In this document: one piece after another, positions 10,545-19,727 of the stretch
Position numbering within the stretch: the stretch's first letter is position 1
Layout of the letters: every line of letters begins with the position of its first letter
Assembly (NCBI GenBank): GCA_032718475.1
Contig: JAUCBJ010006058.1
Location: forward strand, 1 to 28,218
Length of the DNA stretch: 28,218 nucleotides
Direction: 5' to 3'
From: Nemertoderma westbladi
Lineage: Eukaryota > Xenacoelomorpha > Nemertodermatida > Nemertodermatidae
Translations under genes and position numbers: made by a program
Notes under the pieces: model-generated
The model's input: the letters and a program-made list of their open reading frames with translations, nothing else
What the model was told of the DNA's origin: nothing
The model's database searches: none

Positions 10545-10735
10545 AGATTTCGACGCAAATAACAGCTTATTACCCCCAAAAATAAAACTGTGACCTGTTC
10601 TATTGACTTTAGTTTATTGTTTTGGTTAGAATAACGTGTCACTGTAACCTGCTCCTTTTGCTACATTGATAATTTAACATTGAGGCGAAATATTTATTCG
10701 CCGCATTGGGATGTGCGTCCGGTTTCCCCCTGTTT
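10545..10735. repeat. Dispersed repeat with core TTTAGTTTATTGTTTTGGTT, copy 1
   Basis: Shared with 22620-22803 over about 190 bp: GACGCAAATAACAGCT, then CCATTGACTTTAG-type sequence, the core, TGACTGTAA, ACATTGAGGC and a closing CCCCCTG. The core also occurs at 17657-17683 inside another element. AATAAA at 10581-10586 lies within it. No open frame is present. Confidence 0.8.
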
Positions 10736-11030
10736 CATTTTTCAAATAGTTGATATTGGATTATAATTAATTATTTGACCGTGTAAATCGCCTATAAAAA
10801 TGTACAGTAGATGACAATAATTCCATATTCTAACCACCACCCCTCCCCTCGAAGTTAAATTATGTTTTGGCAACATTAATACTGTGAGTGGAGTTGGGTT
10901 CAGATGTAATTTTGCTTTAGATTCCTGTTTATAGCAACATATTTATCTGTCGGCTTAAATAATTTGAAAATACTGTAGAAAGCATTGATTACCTTTACCA
11001 ACTACAGTAACTTATTCAAAGAAATTCAGA
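10736..11030. other. Non-coding spacer before duplication unit B
   Basis: AT-rich sequence without a gene, RNA or repeat I can support. Confidence 0.5.
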
Positions 11031-11212
11031 ACGGTAATTTAATTTGACACTACTAACTTACGACTTGCTTAACGGCGTCTTATTGACGCTGTCTGTCCCT
11101 ATTTGGTCCCAAGAACTATAATACTACAGTAGTCCCTGATTGGTCCCTAAAAAATTAGAGCCAATTGCAGAATCCATTTGTATAATGGTAGGTACCGGTG
11201 CCAGGGTACTGT

Positions 11213-11527
11213 GGGGCGAGCCACGAAGTGAGCGAAGCCTTAGCATATGGGTGCCATTGGCGAGAACCTGTCGTCATCGTCTGTCGTCGTAAATTTTTGA
11301 TCGCTAATAACTCGGTTATTCCTTGATAAAATTAAACGAAACTTGGTACGTATGTAGTCCGTCAAAAGTGTAGAAAGAATCTGAAGATTGGTCAAAAACG
11401 AACGAACGCAACGGGGCACAATAAGAGGACGAATATTGTGTTGAAGACTTCTGAATAACGGCAGACAACTCGCTAATGGTGACCATATGCTAAAGGCTTT
11501 GCTCACTTCGTGCTGCGCGAAGGCCCC
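11213..11527. mobile_element. Short inverted-repeat element (MITE-like), GGGGC...GAGCCACGAAGTGAG termini
   Basis: The left end GGGGCGAGCCACGAAGTGAG, followed by CGAAGCCTTAGCATATGG, is mirrored at the right end by CCATATGCTAAAGGC ... CACTTCGTGCTGCGCGAAGGCCCC. Unit A has no such insert between the equivalent flanks, so it entered after the duplication or was lost from A. At 315 bp with no transposase frame, it is a non-autonomous element. Relatives are at 7849-7875, 26491-26611 and 27213-27225. Confidence 0.85.
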
Positions 11528-11570
11528 ACGAACGTGTAATACCGGTAATACACAATACATATTACTGTAC

Positions 11571-12049
11571 TACCATGGCCTACTATATATACGGCCTAAC
11601 AGGTTGTCGATTTGGCCTTAAAAAAATAGGCCAGTTTTTTTTACACTATTTTGATATGGGGAGAGTTCTATAAATTTTCATTTGCTACAATTTGGTCAAC
11701 GGACGTAATTGAAGTCTCTCTGTTAAGTAAGATACTAAATTCTATGGTAGCTAGTGTTTTAGATAGTTTTAGCTAGTAATATAATTCAACACTGGTTCCG
11801 ACATCCTACTTTCTTCTATAAATATTTTGTAGTAGCGAGTTCTTATTACAATTTGTATAGAAAATGTCCCAGAACATGTTAGCTATTCATTTTTTAAAAA
11901 GTTATGTTCTAGAACAAATATTTTTTGTTCTAGAACATTTTTTAGAAAAAAATCTGGATTCTATTTAAAACGCATGTAATCGTTCTAAAACGTGTTTAAA
12001 TAGTTTAAATTTTAAAGTTAAGTTTAAATAGTAGGCCAAGGCCATGGTA
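11571..12049. mobile_element. Second inverted-repeat insertion in the 5' flank of copy B
   Basis: The left end TACCATGGCCTACTAT (11571-11586) is mirrored by ATAGTAGGCCAAGGCCATGG at 12028-12047. The segment is absent from unit A, where the flanking sequences are adjacent. Inside lies a nested palindrome: ATGTTCTAGAACA at 11904-11916 and TGTTCTAGAACAT at 11926-11938. No coding frame is present. Confidence 0.65.
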
Positions 12050-12141
12050 CTACTACTAAACTGCAAGATATTTGCTTACTGCTTAGGCCTAGCCTTTAGG
12101 CCTAGTGCTGTAGTGAACTTGGAAATTCAGACAACTGGACA

Positions 12142-13912
12142 ATGGAACGGTTTACTTGTGAGTCGAACAACGCATTGGTTATTACCATATCTATGTTCGC
12201 GAACATCTGTTCAGAAAATGATTCGTTTGTGCGGACGTTTCTCGAAGAATACTTGGACGAGAACTCAAGTTTTCTGGACTATTACATTGTTAATAAATGT
12301 ACGGCAGGTCATATTACCGAATGGCTGCTGCGTTCACTCTCATCTGGGTCTAATAACGCCGCCACCACCTCGGATAACACGACCCAATCACCGGCCACTG
12401 TCCCGACTGCCGGGTACCACGAGACCAGTATGCCGCAGTGTCCATTGACGACATCGGCGTCGACACCTACGTACCACCACAATTACAATCCTGCGACAGG
12501 AAAGCATCCGCAATCTCGATACTCGAATCAACGCACGCCACCTTCCGAACCCTCCTTTATGCAGCCTGTGGTGAGGTTAAAACATCTCAACCAGACAGAC
12601 TTCCCGGGAGAACAAAGACAAATGGATCCCAAACTGAGTCCGATAGACACCAAATCAAACCTCATTGAATCTGAATCGAGTAATACTACAGCCAGTTCAA
12701 CTTTATTACCTTATAACAACATATCCTCCTATACCCCCTCAGTAACCACAACCAACTCAAACCATTATTCTACCCAACCTCTATCAGCAGACCAGTCAGA
12801 TGTTCCGGTAATCCTACGCATTAAGACGGAAGTCTAAGTCGAATATAAACCCGACCTAAATGAGGTTGGCGATGGTTTGGGTGATTTGTTCTCCACTATA
12901 GATGCAGCATATGTAATACGTCACGATATCCATATGCCGATATCTACTCCCCGACCCCCAACTCCAGCCAGGGTCTCTCCCCACTCACTAACTCCCCTAC
13001 CCCCCACACCACTCAGGATCTCTCCCCACTTACTAACTCCCCTACTCCCCACACCACCCAGGATCTCTCCCCACTTACTAACTACCCGACCCCCCACACC
13101 ATACAGGGTCTCTCCCCACTCACTAGCTCCCCTACCCCCCACACCACTCAGGATCTCTCCCCACTTACTAACTCCCCTACTCCCCACACCACCCAGGATC
13201 TCTCCCCACTTACTAACTACCCGACCCCCCACACCATACAGGGTCTCTCCCCACTCACTAGCTCCCCTACCCCCCACACCACTCAGGATCTCTCCCCACT
13301 CACTAACTACCCGACCCCCCACACCATACAGGGTCTCTCCCCACTCACTAGCTCCCCTACTCCCCACACCACCCAGGATCTCTCCCCACTTACTAACTAC
13401 CCGACCCCCCACTCCACCCAGGGTCTCTCCCCACTCACTAACTCCCCTACTCCCCACACCACCCAGGATCTCTCCCCACTTACTAACTACCCGACCCCCC
13501 ACACCATACAGGGTCTCTCCCCACTCACTAGCTCCCCTACCCCCCACACCACCCAGGGTCTCTCCCCACTCACTAACTACCCGACCCCCCACACCACCCA
13601 GGGTCTCTCCCCACTCACTAGCTCCCCTACCCCCCACACCACTCAGGATCTCTCCCCACTCACTAACTACCCGGCCCCCCACACCACTCAGGATCTCTCC
13701 CCACTTACTAACTCCCCTATTCCCCACACCACCCAGTGTCTCTCTCCACTCACTAACTCCCCTACTCCCCACACCACCCAGTGTCTCTCCCCACTTACTA
13801 ACTCCTCACCAAGCTTCACTACTCTGTCTCCAGGCTCTTGACTTCGACTTAAACCTCTCCAACATCTACAACTTCCCGTCAAGTCCTAAATCAAGAACAG
13901 TTTCCGGTATCG
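12142..13912 (+). pseudogene. Zinc-finger gene, copy B, exon 1 with a nonsense codon
   Basis: This exon is the paralogue of 6386-7568 with the same start, the same PDE-like segment (YLDENSSFLDYYIVNKCT) and the same S/T/P-rich region. Just after the IKTE motif an in-frame TAA (12835-12837) interrupts it, giving a 231-residue product. Downstream the same frame stays open to a canonical GTGAGT donor at 13913, in phase with the finger exon at 15526. The minisatellite has 19 units and is entered in a different frame (R-P-P-T-P-x-R-V-S-P-H-S-L type). A net +8 before and +4 after restore the ancestral frame for DFDLNLSNIYNF. With one stop and a truncated finger exon this is most likely a young pseudogene. 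Confidence 0.8.
12946..13800 (+). repeat. 45-bp minisatellite, 19 units, frame-switched
   Basis: Nineteen 45-bp units make up exactly 855 bp. In the ancestral frame they would encode SPTPHTTQ-type repeats; in the present frame they encode TTRPPTPYRVSPHSL-type repeats. Variant units recur in blocks (for example Y-R-V units alternating with L-R-I and P-R-I units), which points to growth by multi-unit duplication. Confidence 0.95.
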
Positions 13913-15525
13913 GTGAGTTACTATGTGTTAGATTAAACAACCTTTAGTCCGTATTGGCGGGCAAACTAGTTAGAGCAATTGTTTATTTATAGTAACAGTT
14001 ATGATAGTTCTGAGTTTAATTACCTCCTACCTCTCAGATATGAGTCTGGCTGGTTCTGATCTTTAACAAAAATATTTTAGATTCATTCTTTGTTTTCCAT
14101 GTTTTTTTCTATGATTGTTTAATTATTCAATCCGACAGCCAAGCCTTTCTCCTCAAAATATCAAATATACAGTACGAAGCCTATTTCCAAAACTATATTT
14201 CTAAAACAATAGATCAATCAAAGCTCATATTATGTAATTGACTAAAATATTAGCTAAATCCGAAGGTGCCGTATAGCCTATGGGGTTTGAGGTCTCTGAT
14301 TATATTACAACTTTCAAAATAATTTGTGATATAGTGATTCTGGCCTGGTCTCTGGTGGTACAAAAAACAAGTTGCACAACATTTCAAAATGACAAATATT
14401 GTTGACTTTGTGAGGATAAAAAAATTAAAATAATATAATTACACAGTACAAGTAATATTCGTATCAGGATCACGATGCCAATATTTTATGGTACCGGTAA
14501 TGCAAATTTAAATTAATTATGCCTGCTATGAGATGAGTCTATGATTTTTGATTGTCCAACATTTTAACATTTACTTAAAATCTTTTGATTCAGTATTAAA
14601 AATATAATATTCGCCCCGAAAAAAAATAATAACAAATTAGCCCTGTTCCTCTCCATTATTGTGGTGGACTATAGGCGGACTCTGTCGATATTCATAAAGC
14701 TGATGGGGCCTTCAGATGCCATAGTCGTGTCGTATGTCCCCAGCAGCAGATCTAACCGATCTTGACTTTGCTGATGATCTTGGTTTACTGTCAGAAACAT
14801 TGAGATTGAAGGGAGCACAGAAGCTGTTATCTAGATGTTGGACTCTATGAATTGTACAAAAACCAAAATTCTGAAAGTAAACATCGACTCAGACCAGCAG
14901 AATATTTATCGGGATAACAATCAATCGCTGGAAGGACTGGAAAGTCGTGTGAATCACTTCTGTTACATTGGATTTTGGGTTTGGCTTGGAGGTCTGATGA
15001 AGATCTCCGTATTCGCACAGGGAGAGCCTGGTCTGCCGTCCATAAGCTATCCAGGATCTGGTAAAGTTGTGATATCGCATTATATTTAAAGGTTCGCCTT
15101 TTCGTTGCTGCAGTGGGGTCTGTGCTGCTCTAGGGCAGCGCATACTATGGTTCTAACTGTAGCAGACACCCGGAATCTGGATGGTGGTACATATACCAGA
15201 ATGCTGCGCAAGGCGCACAACGTTGTCTATGATGCACACCTAAGCAACGAGGTGTTAAATAACTATGGCAACATCTCATTGCCAAGACCCAGTATCACTC
15301 TGCTGAGAAGCCGCATGAAACTTGATGCGAACTGCTTCCGCCGACAGGATCAACCTGTACACAACTTTGTGCTGTGGCAGCCCGTTGGTGAGAATTGACG
15401 TGGTGAAAATTACTTTCCTCAACTATGCTCAAGGATACATGACTTGAATTATAAGTATAAAGTAGGAAAGTATATAATTTTAATCAATATTCTCCGTTAT
15501 TAATTCCCTCCATTACTTTCTCTAG
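13913..15525 (+). other. Intron of copy B
   Basis: The donor is GTGAGT at 13913 and the acceptor is TTTCTCTAG ending at 15525. The intron contains the block shared with intron A (14209-14318) and a LINE fragment (about 14740-15400). The remainder is AT-rich without a gene. Confidence 0.7.
14740..15400 (+). mobile_element. LINE reverse-transcriptase fragment in the intron of copy B
   Basis: Translated pieces in shifting frames give DLDFADDLGLLSET, with the catalytic F-A-D-D box at 14767-14778, then NCTKTKILKVNIDS, then TVADTRNLDG...YTRMLRKAHN, then RSRMKLDANCFRRQDQPVHN. These are in the order expected for RT palm, thumb and C-terminal tail of a non-LTR retrotransposon. Several frameshifts and stops make it dead. 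The CFRRQDQP end resembles the CFRREDQP of the copies near 3.4 and 3.8 kb, so they are probably related families. Confidence 0.9.
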
Positions 15526-15862
15526 GCGACCAATCACAACCATCCCCTGATGATTCAGACATGCTCACTTCCGACGTTGGCGTAACACCCGGAAGTATGA
15601 ATAATTCCTTCAACCAACCTGGTCCCTCTGGGATTCAACCCCAGGATATTGTGAGAGGAAGCCGCTCCACTGAGAAGTCGTTCAGCTGTGATACTTGTGG
15701 TAAGAGATTAACATGGAACAGCGACCTAATTGTACACCAACGGTACCACACCGGCGAGCGTCAATTACACCAATGCGGCATCTGCAACAAACGATTCTCT
15801 GGACTAACTTCCCTAAAGACACATGCGAACACACACTGGAGAACGTCCGTACGTGTGCGATA
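15526..15862 (+). pseudogene. Zinc-finger gene, copy B, truncated finger exon
   Basis: The exon starts like copy A (DQSQPSPDDSD...[13 protein letters not shown]) and encodes two C2H2 fingers: [13 protein letters not shown]...HQRYH, then HQCGICNKRFSGL...HANTH. A frameshift near 15830 takes the third finger out of frame. In the shifted frame HTGERPYVCDT is followed at once by TAA, where homology to copy A ends. The rest of the array is gone. One extra residue sits between finger 1 and finger 2 (ERQLHQC). Confidence 0.8.
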
Positions 15863-15900
15863 CGTAAAAATATCAAATTGTGTGATGCCATCCCGTGGAA

Positions 15901-16700
15901 TAATTGAGAACCTTCATAATATGAGCTATTTTTTAGTTCAAACTGAGTAACTCGTACTCGAAGTTTGTTTGGTGTTTTCCATCATTGCGTCTATGGGGCA
16001 TTAACTCACTAGAATATTGATAACTTTAATTATATATAATATAATAATTCATTTGTTATTATTAGTAACTTTAATTTGTACTGCTGTAATTGAAGATTGG
16101 GGTGCACTTTGCGTAATCAAATTCATCTCTCTCCAGGGGAAAATCAACTAATTTAGGCTTTGAATGAATTTGAATTAAATGAACTAATTTACAGATTCAA
16201 TGTACCACACATGTACTGTTCTATTAGTTCTATCAATTCTAGAACAGTAGCTAAACTTACGTATTAAAAGGTTCCCTCTTCTATATGGACTTGATAATTG
16301 GTTTAGCTTGTCATAATTGTCGTCAGTTGTGCAATGGAAAACATGGCCTAAAAATATTTGTACTCACGGTCTCTATTGAATTACCCTTGATGCTTATGGT
16401 GTCTACGAGGCTACATTTAAATGATTTAGGGATGTGTAGGTCATGAATTTAGATTTCTTAGTATTACGCCAATGGGGTATTTATTTGCGAAGGAATAGAC
16501 GGGGTGGGTGGACAAATTTTGAAAATTTAGGCCTACTTACTTAACATACAGTATAGGCGTACAGGTACAGTAGTATCTACGGCTACCGGTGGTATACTCG
16601 GCACACGGTTTTTGTTTTCTTTCACTTTCAAATCTCAATTATTATGAGAATAAACGTTTATTTACTCATAATAAAAAATGTACTAAATTTTTTTAGAAAA
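15901..16700. other. Non-coding stretch, no feature seen
   Basis: AT-rich sequence with no gene. A TAGGCCTA-like palindrome and an ACCGGT occur near 16530 and 16585. Confidence 0.5.
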
Positions 16701-16939
16701 ACTTAATAGTCGGGTTGTCTGGAATAAGAGAATTGTGGGTGGATTTTTTTTTCAAAAAATAATAGCCGTGTCGCCCCGTCTATTCGGGACTCCTGAGTAC
16801 GTAAACAGCATAGGCCTACTACAGTTAACCCGATACAATCCCGCCTTGTTTTGTCCCATGGGTAATCTACATTGGAGTGAGGGGTGGGGGGGATTTTTCT
16901 TCCAAATTTTAACAAATTTCCAAATTCTTCCAAAATTAA

Positions 16940-17035
16940 GATCTGTTACCAACACCCCCCCCCCCCCCCCCACGTCCTTTCATACCACCTCCCCCCGTAA
17001 CCAGGGACGGCAGGGTAACAGGAGGGGGGTAACGT
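16940..17035. repeat. Poly-C tract and neighbouring C/G-rich low complexity
   Basis: An uninterrupted run of about 17 C lies near 16954-16970, followed by CCCCCC and GGGGGG patches. Short frames around 16703-17037 on both strands are products of this composition and not genes. Confidence 0.7.
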
Positions 17036-17389
17036 GACTAGGGGTTATATTGAACAATTTCGCCAGTAAAAATAAAAATATGGCGTGTTGAAAAATGTCG
17101 ATAATACCGAGAGTAAACATATATAGAGATCGAGATTTTTTTTAAATATTATTATATTTAATTAATTTATCAACAATAAATTAATTTATTGTCTACAAAA
17201 TGAATACAAATAAAGCAATATTTATGTTATAAAAACATATCATATTACGACATATGATACTGTAGGTATGAAACTGGGTTTATATCACCCCAGACCCCAC
17301 CGTAGTGAGTCTAAAATCTATCTGCATAGGTCCAGTAGTTTAGGTCCTCTTGGCATATTTATTTTTAATTTCAAGACTTAGGCTACTTC

Positions 17390-17773
17390 TATGGTGGCAC
17401 TGAAGGGCCAACAACTAATTTTTTTTGCTAAAACAAGTCGTGCGCACGACTTGTTACATCAGAAACAACTCGTGCGACGACTTGTTTTGCTAAAACAACT
17501 CGTGCGCACGACTTGTTACTTCAGAAACAACTCATGCGCATGACTTGTTTTGCTAAAACAAGTCGTGCGCACGACTTGTTTCAAAACATGGAGTTATTTG
17601 ATTTTGGCTTTTAGCGGTAAATTTGAAAAGATAACAAACAGGACTCATGTAATGATATACTGTAGTTTATTGTTTTGGTTAGAAATACCTGCCTCTGTAA
17701 CCTGCTCCTGACAAGTCGTGCGCACGACTTGTTTTAGGAAAAGTGCCAGCAGTGGAACTTCAGTGCCACCATA
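17390..17773. mobile_element. 384-bp inverted-repeat element (MITE-like) carrying a palindrome array
   Basis: The termini TATGGTGGCACTGAAG (17390-17405) and CTTCAGTGCCACCATA (17758-17773) are exact inverted repeats of 16 bp. If the outer TA is read as the target duplication, the layout is like a Tc1/mariner-type non-autonomous element. Inside are five regularly spaced palindromes (17432-17580), a copy of the dispersed TTTATTGTTTTGGTTAG core (17657-17683) and a sixth palindrome at about 17711-17734. No transposase frame is present. Confidence 0.85.
17432..17580. repeat. Array of five 24-bp palindromes spaced ~31 bp
   Basis: Palindromes with the core CAAGTCGTGCGCACGACTTG begin at about 17432, 17464, 17494, 17526 and 17557. 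The second has lost two core bases and the fourth has the core CATGCGCATG. Spacers of 6-9 bp alternate between an ACTTCAGA type and a TTGCTAA type. A sixth copy lies at about 17711. Confidence 0.9.
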
Positions 17774-18166
17774 TAATTCAGTACTTATCATCTGTTTTTA
17801 TTTCCATTGATTGTTTTGGTTCGACAATACCTGCTGTTAAAAATACTGTACTGCAGTAATTGTAAAATGCATTACACAGTCTGACAGTAGGCCTACTGCA
17901 TGTTGCATGTGCTGTGTGGGGTGTCCGCTTGTGCATACTGCACTACATCACACTGTCACAGTCCAGCAGTCCACAGTCACATATCTGCATGCATGTATGC
18001 TTGTGCTTGATTCCTGGCGGGACCACCCGGACTGCCGGACCATGGCTGTAGGCCTGTCAGCTGACAGTAATCACATTATCTAATGCTCTCCATGCAGCCA
18101 TGTCTGTCTGACTCAACTGCGAATGCGGCAACTGAAATAATCGGATATTGATATAACAGTATTATA
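17774..18166 (+). promoter_or_regulatory. 5' flank of the CDK5RAP3 homologue
   Basis: This is the only sequence between the inverted-repeat element and the start codon, so the promoter probably lies here or in the element. I see no clear TATA box. There is a partial TTGTTTTGGTT repeat at about 17811-17822 and a TAGGCCTA at 17888-17895. The transcription start cannot be placed. Confidence 0.35.
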
Positions 18167-19708
18167 ATGGAAGAGACACCGATGCCAATTGATATTTTCT
18201 CTACTAAATTGGTGGATTGGCTAGTTGATCGACGTATCTGCAGTTTAAAATGCCAATCGGATGTTTTAACAATCCGACAAAAAATAAATTCTGCTTTACA
18301 AACAATGCCTCCAATTGAAGAAGTTTTAAAGCTTTTAAAGGGAATTCATATTAATTATTGGCATTGCTTAACAATTGTCAATTTATTCAAAGATACAGAA
18401 ATTGGAAATACTAATATATTTGGTAGTTATTCTTCGAAAACCATGAAAGCGTGGCAGGAGATTCTGAAACTCTACGAGAAAAATAATACTTATTTGATAG
18501 AAGGCGCGACTATCTATATTCGTAATATTACCTACGAAATTCCCCATCTTAAGAAGAAAATATTAAAGTTACAACAAATTCAAATAGAAGCGGAAAAGAA
18601 GCAACAAGATTGCTTGAAACGGGCGAACGACGCCAACCAGAAATACTTTAATGATTGTCAAAAATTATCAATTACAGGAAAAAATCCTCGTTCGGAATTG
18701 GCCAAAGTTGTTCTCGGTCTTCCTGAAATATTTGAAGATATCGCGGAATCCATGAAAGGTTTGCGAAAAGGGATCTCTTATTACCAAGATTTTGTTACGG
18801 AATTTCACGGCGCCGAGGGAAGTTGCCTTGCCGAAGATGAGCCCCAATCATACAGAGTAACTCAGTTGCTCACCTATATTATAGAACACGGAAATGGTTT
18901 GGTTTACGACTGGAGGACCGGAAAATCGGCAGTGCGAGTGGAGAAGGAAGAGTTTAAGTTAGTAGCAGAAGATGAACACGATTCTAGCACGGAATCGGTA
19001 GACGATGTCATCGATATAAAACCTTTCTCGATGGATTTAGTTGATGATATTGAGGTTGTTCAGTCGGAAGACGCTTTGGATATGATTGATTTTGGAGGGG
19101 ATGACGATGTTGTTGTCTCTAACGATGTCGATGCTGTTTGCGAGGACGCCGGGATTACAGTTGAGGGCGACGGAGTGGAGGAATACGATGGAGTCGCTCG
19201 TGGGTCTGACGCGATGACTCTTCTAGAGAATCCGCCAACTCGAACCGTGGCTATCCACCAACTCCTGCAGTTACAAACATTCCTGAAACAACGACTAATC
19301 GACGTTGATTCCTCCGACGATGTTATTGTCACGTCTATGTTAGCTAACGCCTCTTCAGTGCAAAATTTAGGTAAATCAGAAATTTCGTTAATATTAGAAG
19401 CGGTTTCTGAGACTATCGCTTCTCTTAATTCCCCGAAGATGAAACATTTGTGTTCGATTCGGGAATCTCCGACCTATCTGAATCGACTGGTGGATTCCCT
19501 TAAACAGCACCTCAAGAGAGAAGATGATTATATTTCCCGCAAGAAGGTTTTATTAGTGAAGCAACAGGAGGCGCGTGCTGAGGAAGAGATTCTGCATCCT
19601 AAACTCGATCTTCTTATTGATAAAACTGAAGTTCTCCAGAGGCACATAGAAAGTGATATCTCCAAGAGATACAATAATCGAGAAATTAACATAGTCGGGA
19701 AATTTTAG
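18167..19708 (+). CDS. CDK5RAP3: CDK5RAP3 (C53/LZAP) homologue, single uninterrupted reading frame
   Basis: This 513-residue protein is close in length to vertebrate CDK5RAP3. The N-terminus (PIDIFSTKLVDWLVDRR, then CSLKCQSDVLTIRQKIN) and C-terminus (LDLLIDKTEVLQRHIESDISKRY) match the family strongly, as does GVARGSDAMTLLE near residue 342. CDK5RAP3 forms the UFM1 E3 complex with UFL1 and DDRGK1 at the ER and acts as an ER-phagy receptor. Residues about 263-341 are a long acidic, disordered stretch. There, families with known function carry shuffled ATG8-interacting motifs of the IDWG type; here only one candidate, IDFG (residues 307-310), is visible, with Phe for Trp. Residues 120-170 and 450-500 look helical or coiled. 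The start has A at -3 and G at +4. The coding sequence has no intron, unlike the multi-exon vertebrate gene. Confidence 0.97.
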   Translation: MEETPMPIDIFSTKLVDWLVDRRICSLKCQSDVLTIRQKINSALQTMPPIEEVLKLLKGIHINYWHCLTIVNLFKDTEIGNTNIFGSYSSKTMKAWQEILKLYEKNNTYLIEGATIYIRNITYEIPHLKKKILKLQQIQIEAEKKQQDCLKRANDANQKYFNDCQKLSITGKNPRSELAKVVLGLPEIFEDIAESMKGLRKGISYYQDFVTEFHGAEGSCLAEDEPQSYRVTQLLTYIIEHGNGLVYDWRTGKSAVRVEKEEFKLVAEDEHDSSTESVDDVIDIKPFSMDLVDDIEVVQSEDALDMIDFGGDDDVVVSNDVDAVCEDAGITVEGDGVEEYDGVARGSDAMTLLENPPTRTVAIHQLLQLQTFLKQRLIDVDSSDDVIVTSMLANASSVQNLGKSEISLILEAVSETIASLNSPKMKHLCSIRESPTYLNRLVDSLKQHLKREDDYISRKKVLLVKQQEARAEEEILHPKLDLLIDKTEVLQRHIESDISKRYNNREINIVGKF

Positions 19709-19721
19709 GTATCGGGACCTA

Positions 19722-19727
19722 AATAAA
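19722..19727 (+). terminator. Polyadenylation signal of the CDK5RAP3 homologue
   Basis: AATAAA begins 14 bases after the TAG stop (19706-19708), implying a very short 3' UTR. A T-rich stretch follows at once. Confidence 0.65.

Larger units (their letters stand above)
11031..15860 (+). repeat. Tandem segmental duplication, unit B
   Basis: This is the second copy of 5929-10042. It begins at ACGGTAATTTAATTTGACAC and ends in the third finger. Compared with A it gained two insertions in the 5' flank (11213-11527 and 11571-12049), 13 extra minisatellite units and a LINE fragment in the intron. Confidence 0.9.

Noticed and set aside
11240-11560. 106-codon minus-strand open frame
   Set aside because: It lies within the 11213-11527 inverted-repeat element and has no transposase features.
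12921-13772. Long antisense open frame of 283 codons across the minisatellite
   Set aside because: It results from a 45-bp repeat whose length is a multiple of 3 and which lacks stops in several frames; copy A has the same effect over 82 codons. No independent coding signal.
16703-17037. Overlapping open frames on both strands with Pro/Gly runs
   Set aside because: They are driven by poly-C and C/G-rich low complexity.
17432-17580. CRISPR-like repeats with spacers
   Set aside because: The spacers are 6-9 bp and alternate between two sequences, and the array lies in a terminal-inverted-repeat element in animal DNA.
18167-19708. CDK5RAP3 as a processed pseudogene
   Set aside because: The frame is intact with no stop or frameshift over 513 codons and conserved ends; there is no A-tail or clear target duplication.
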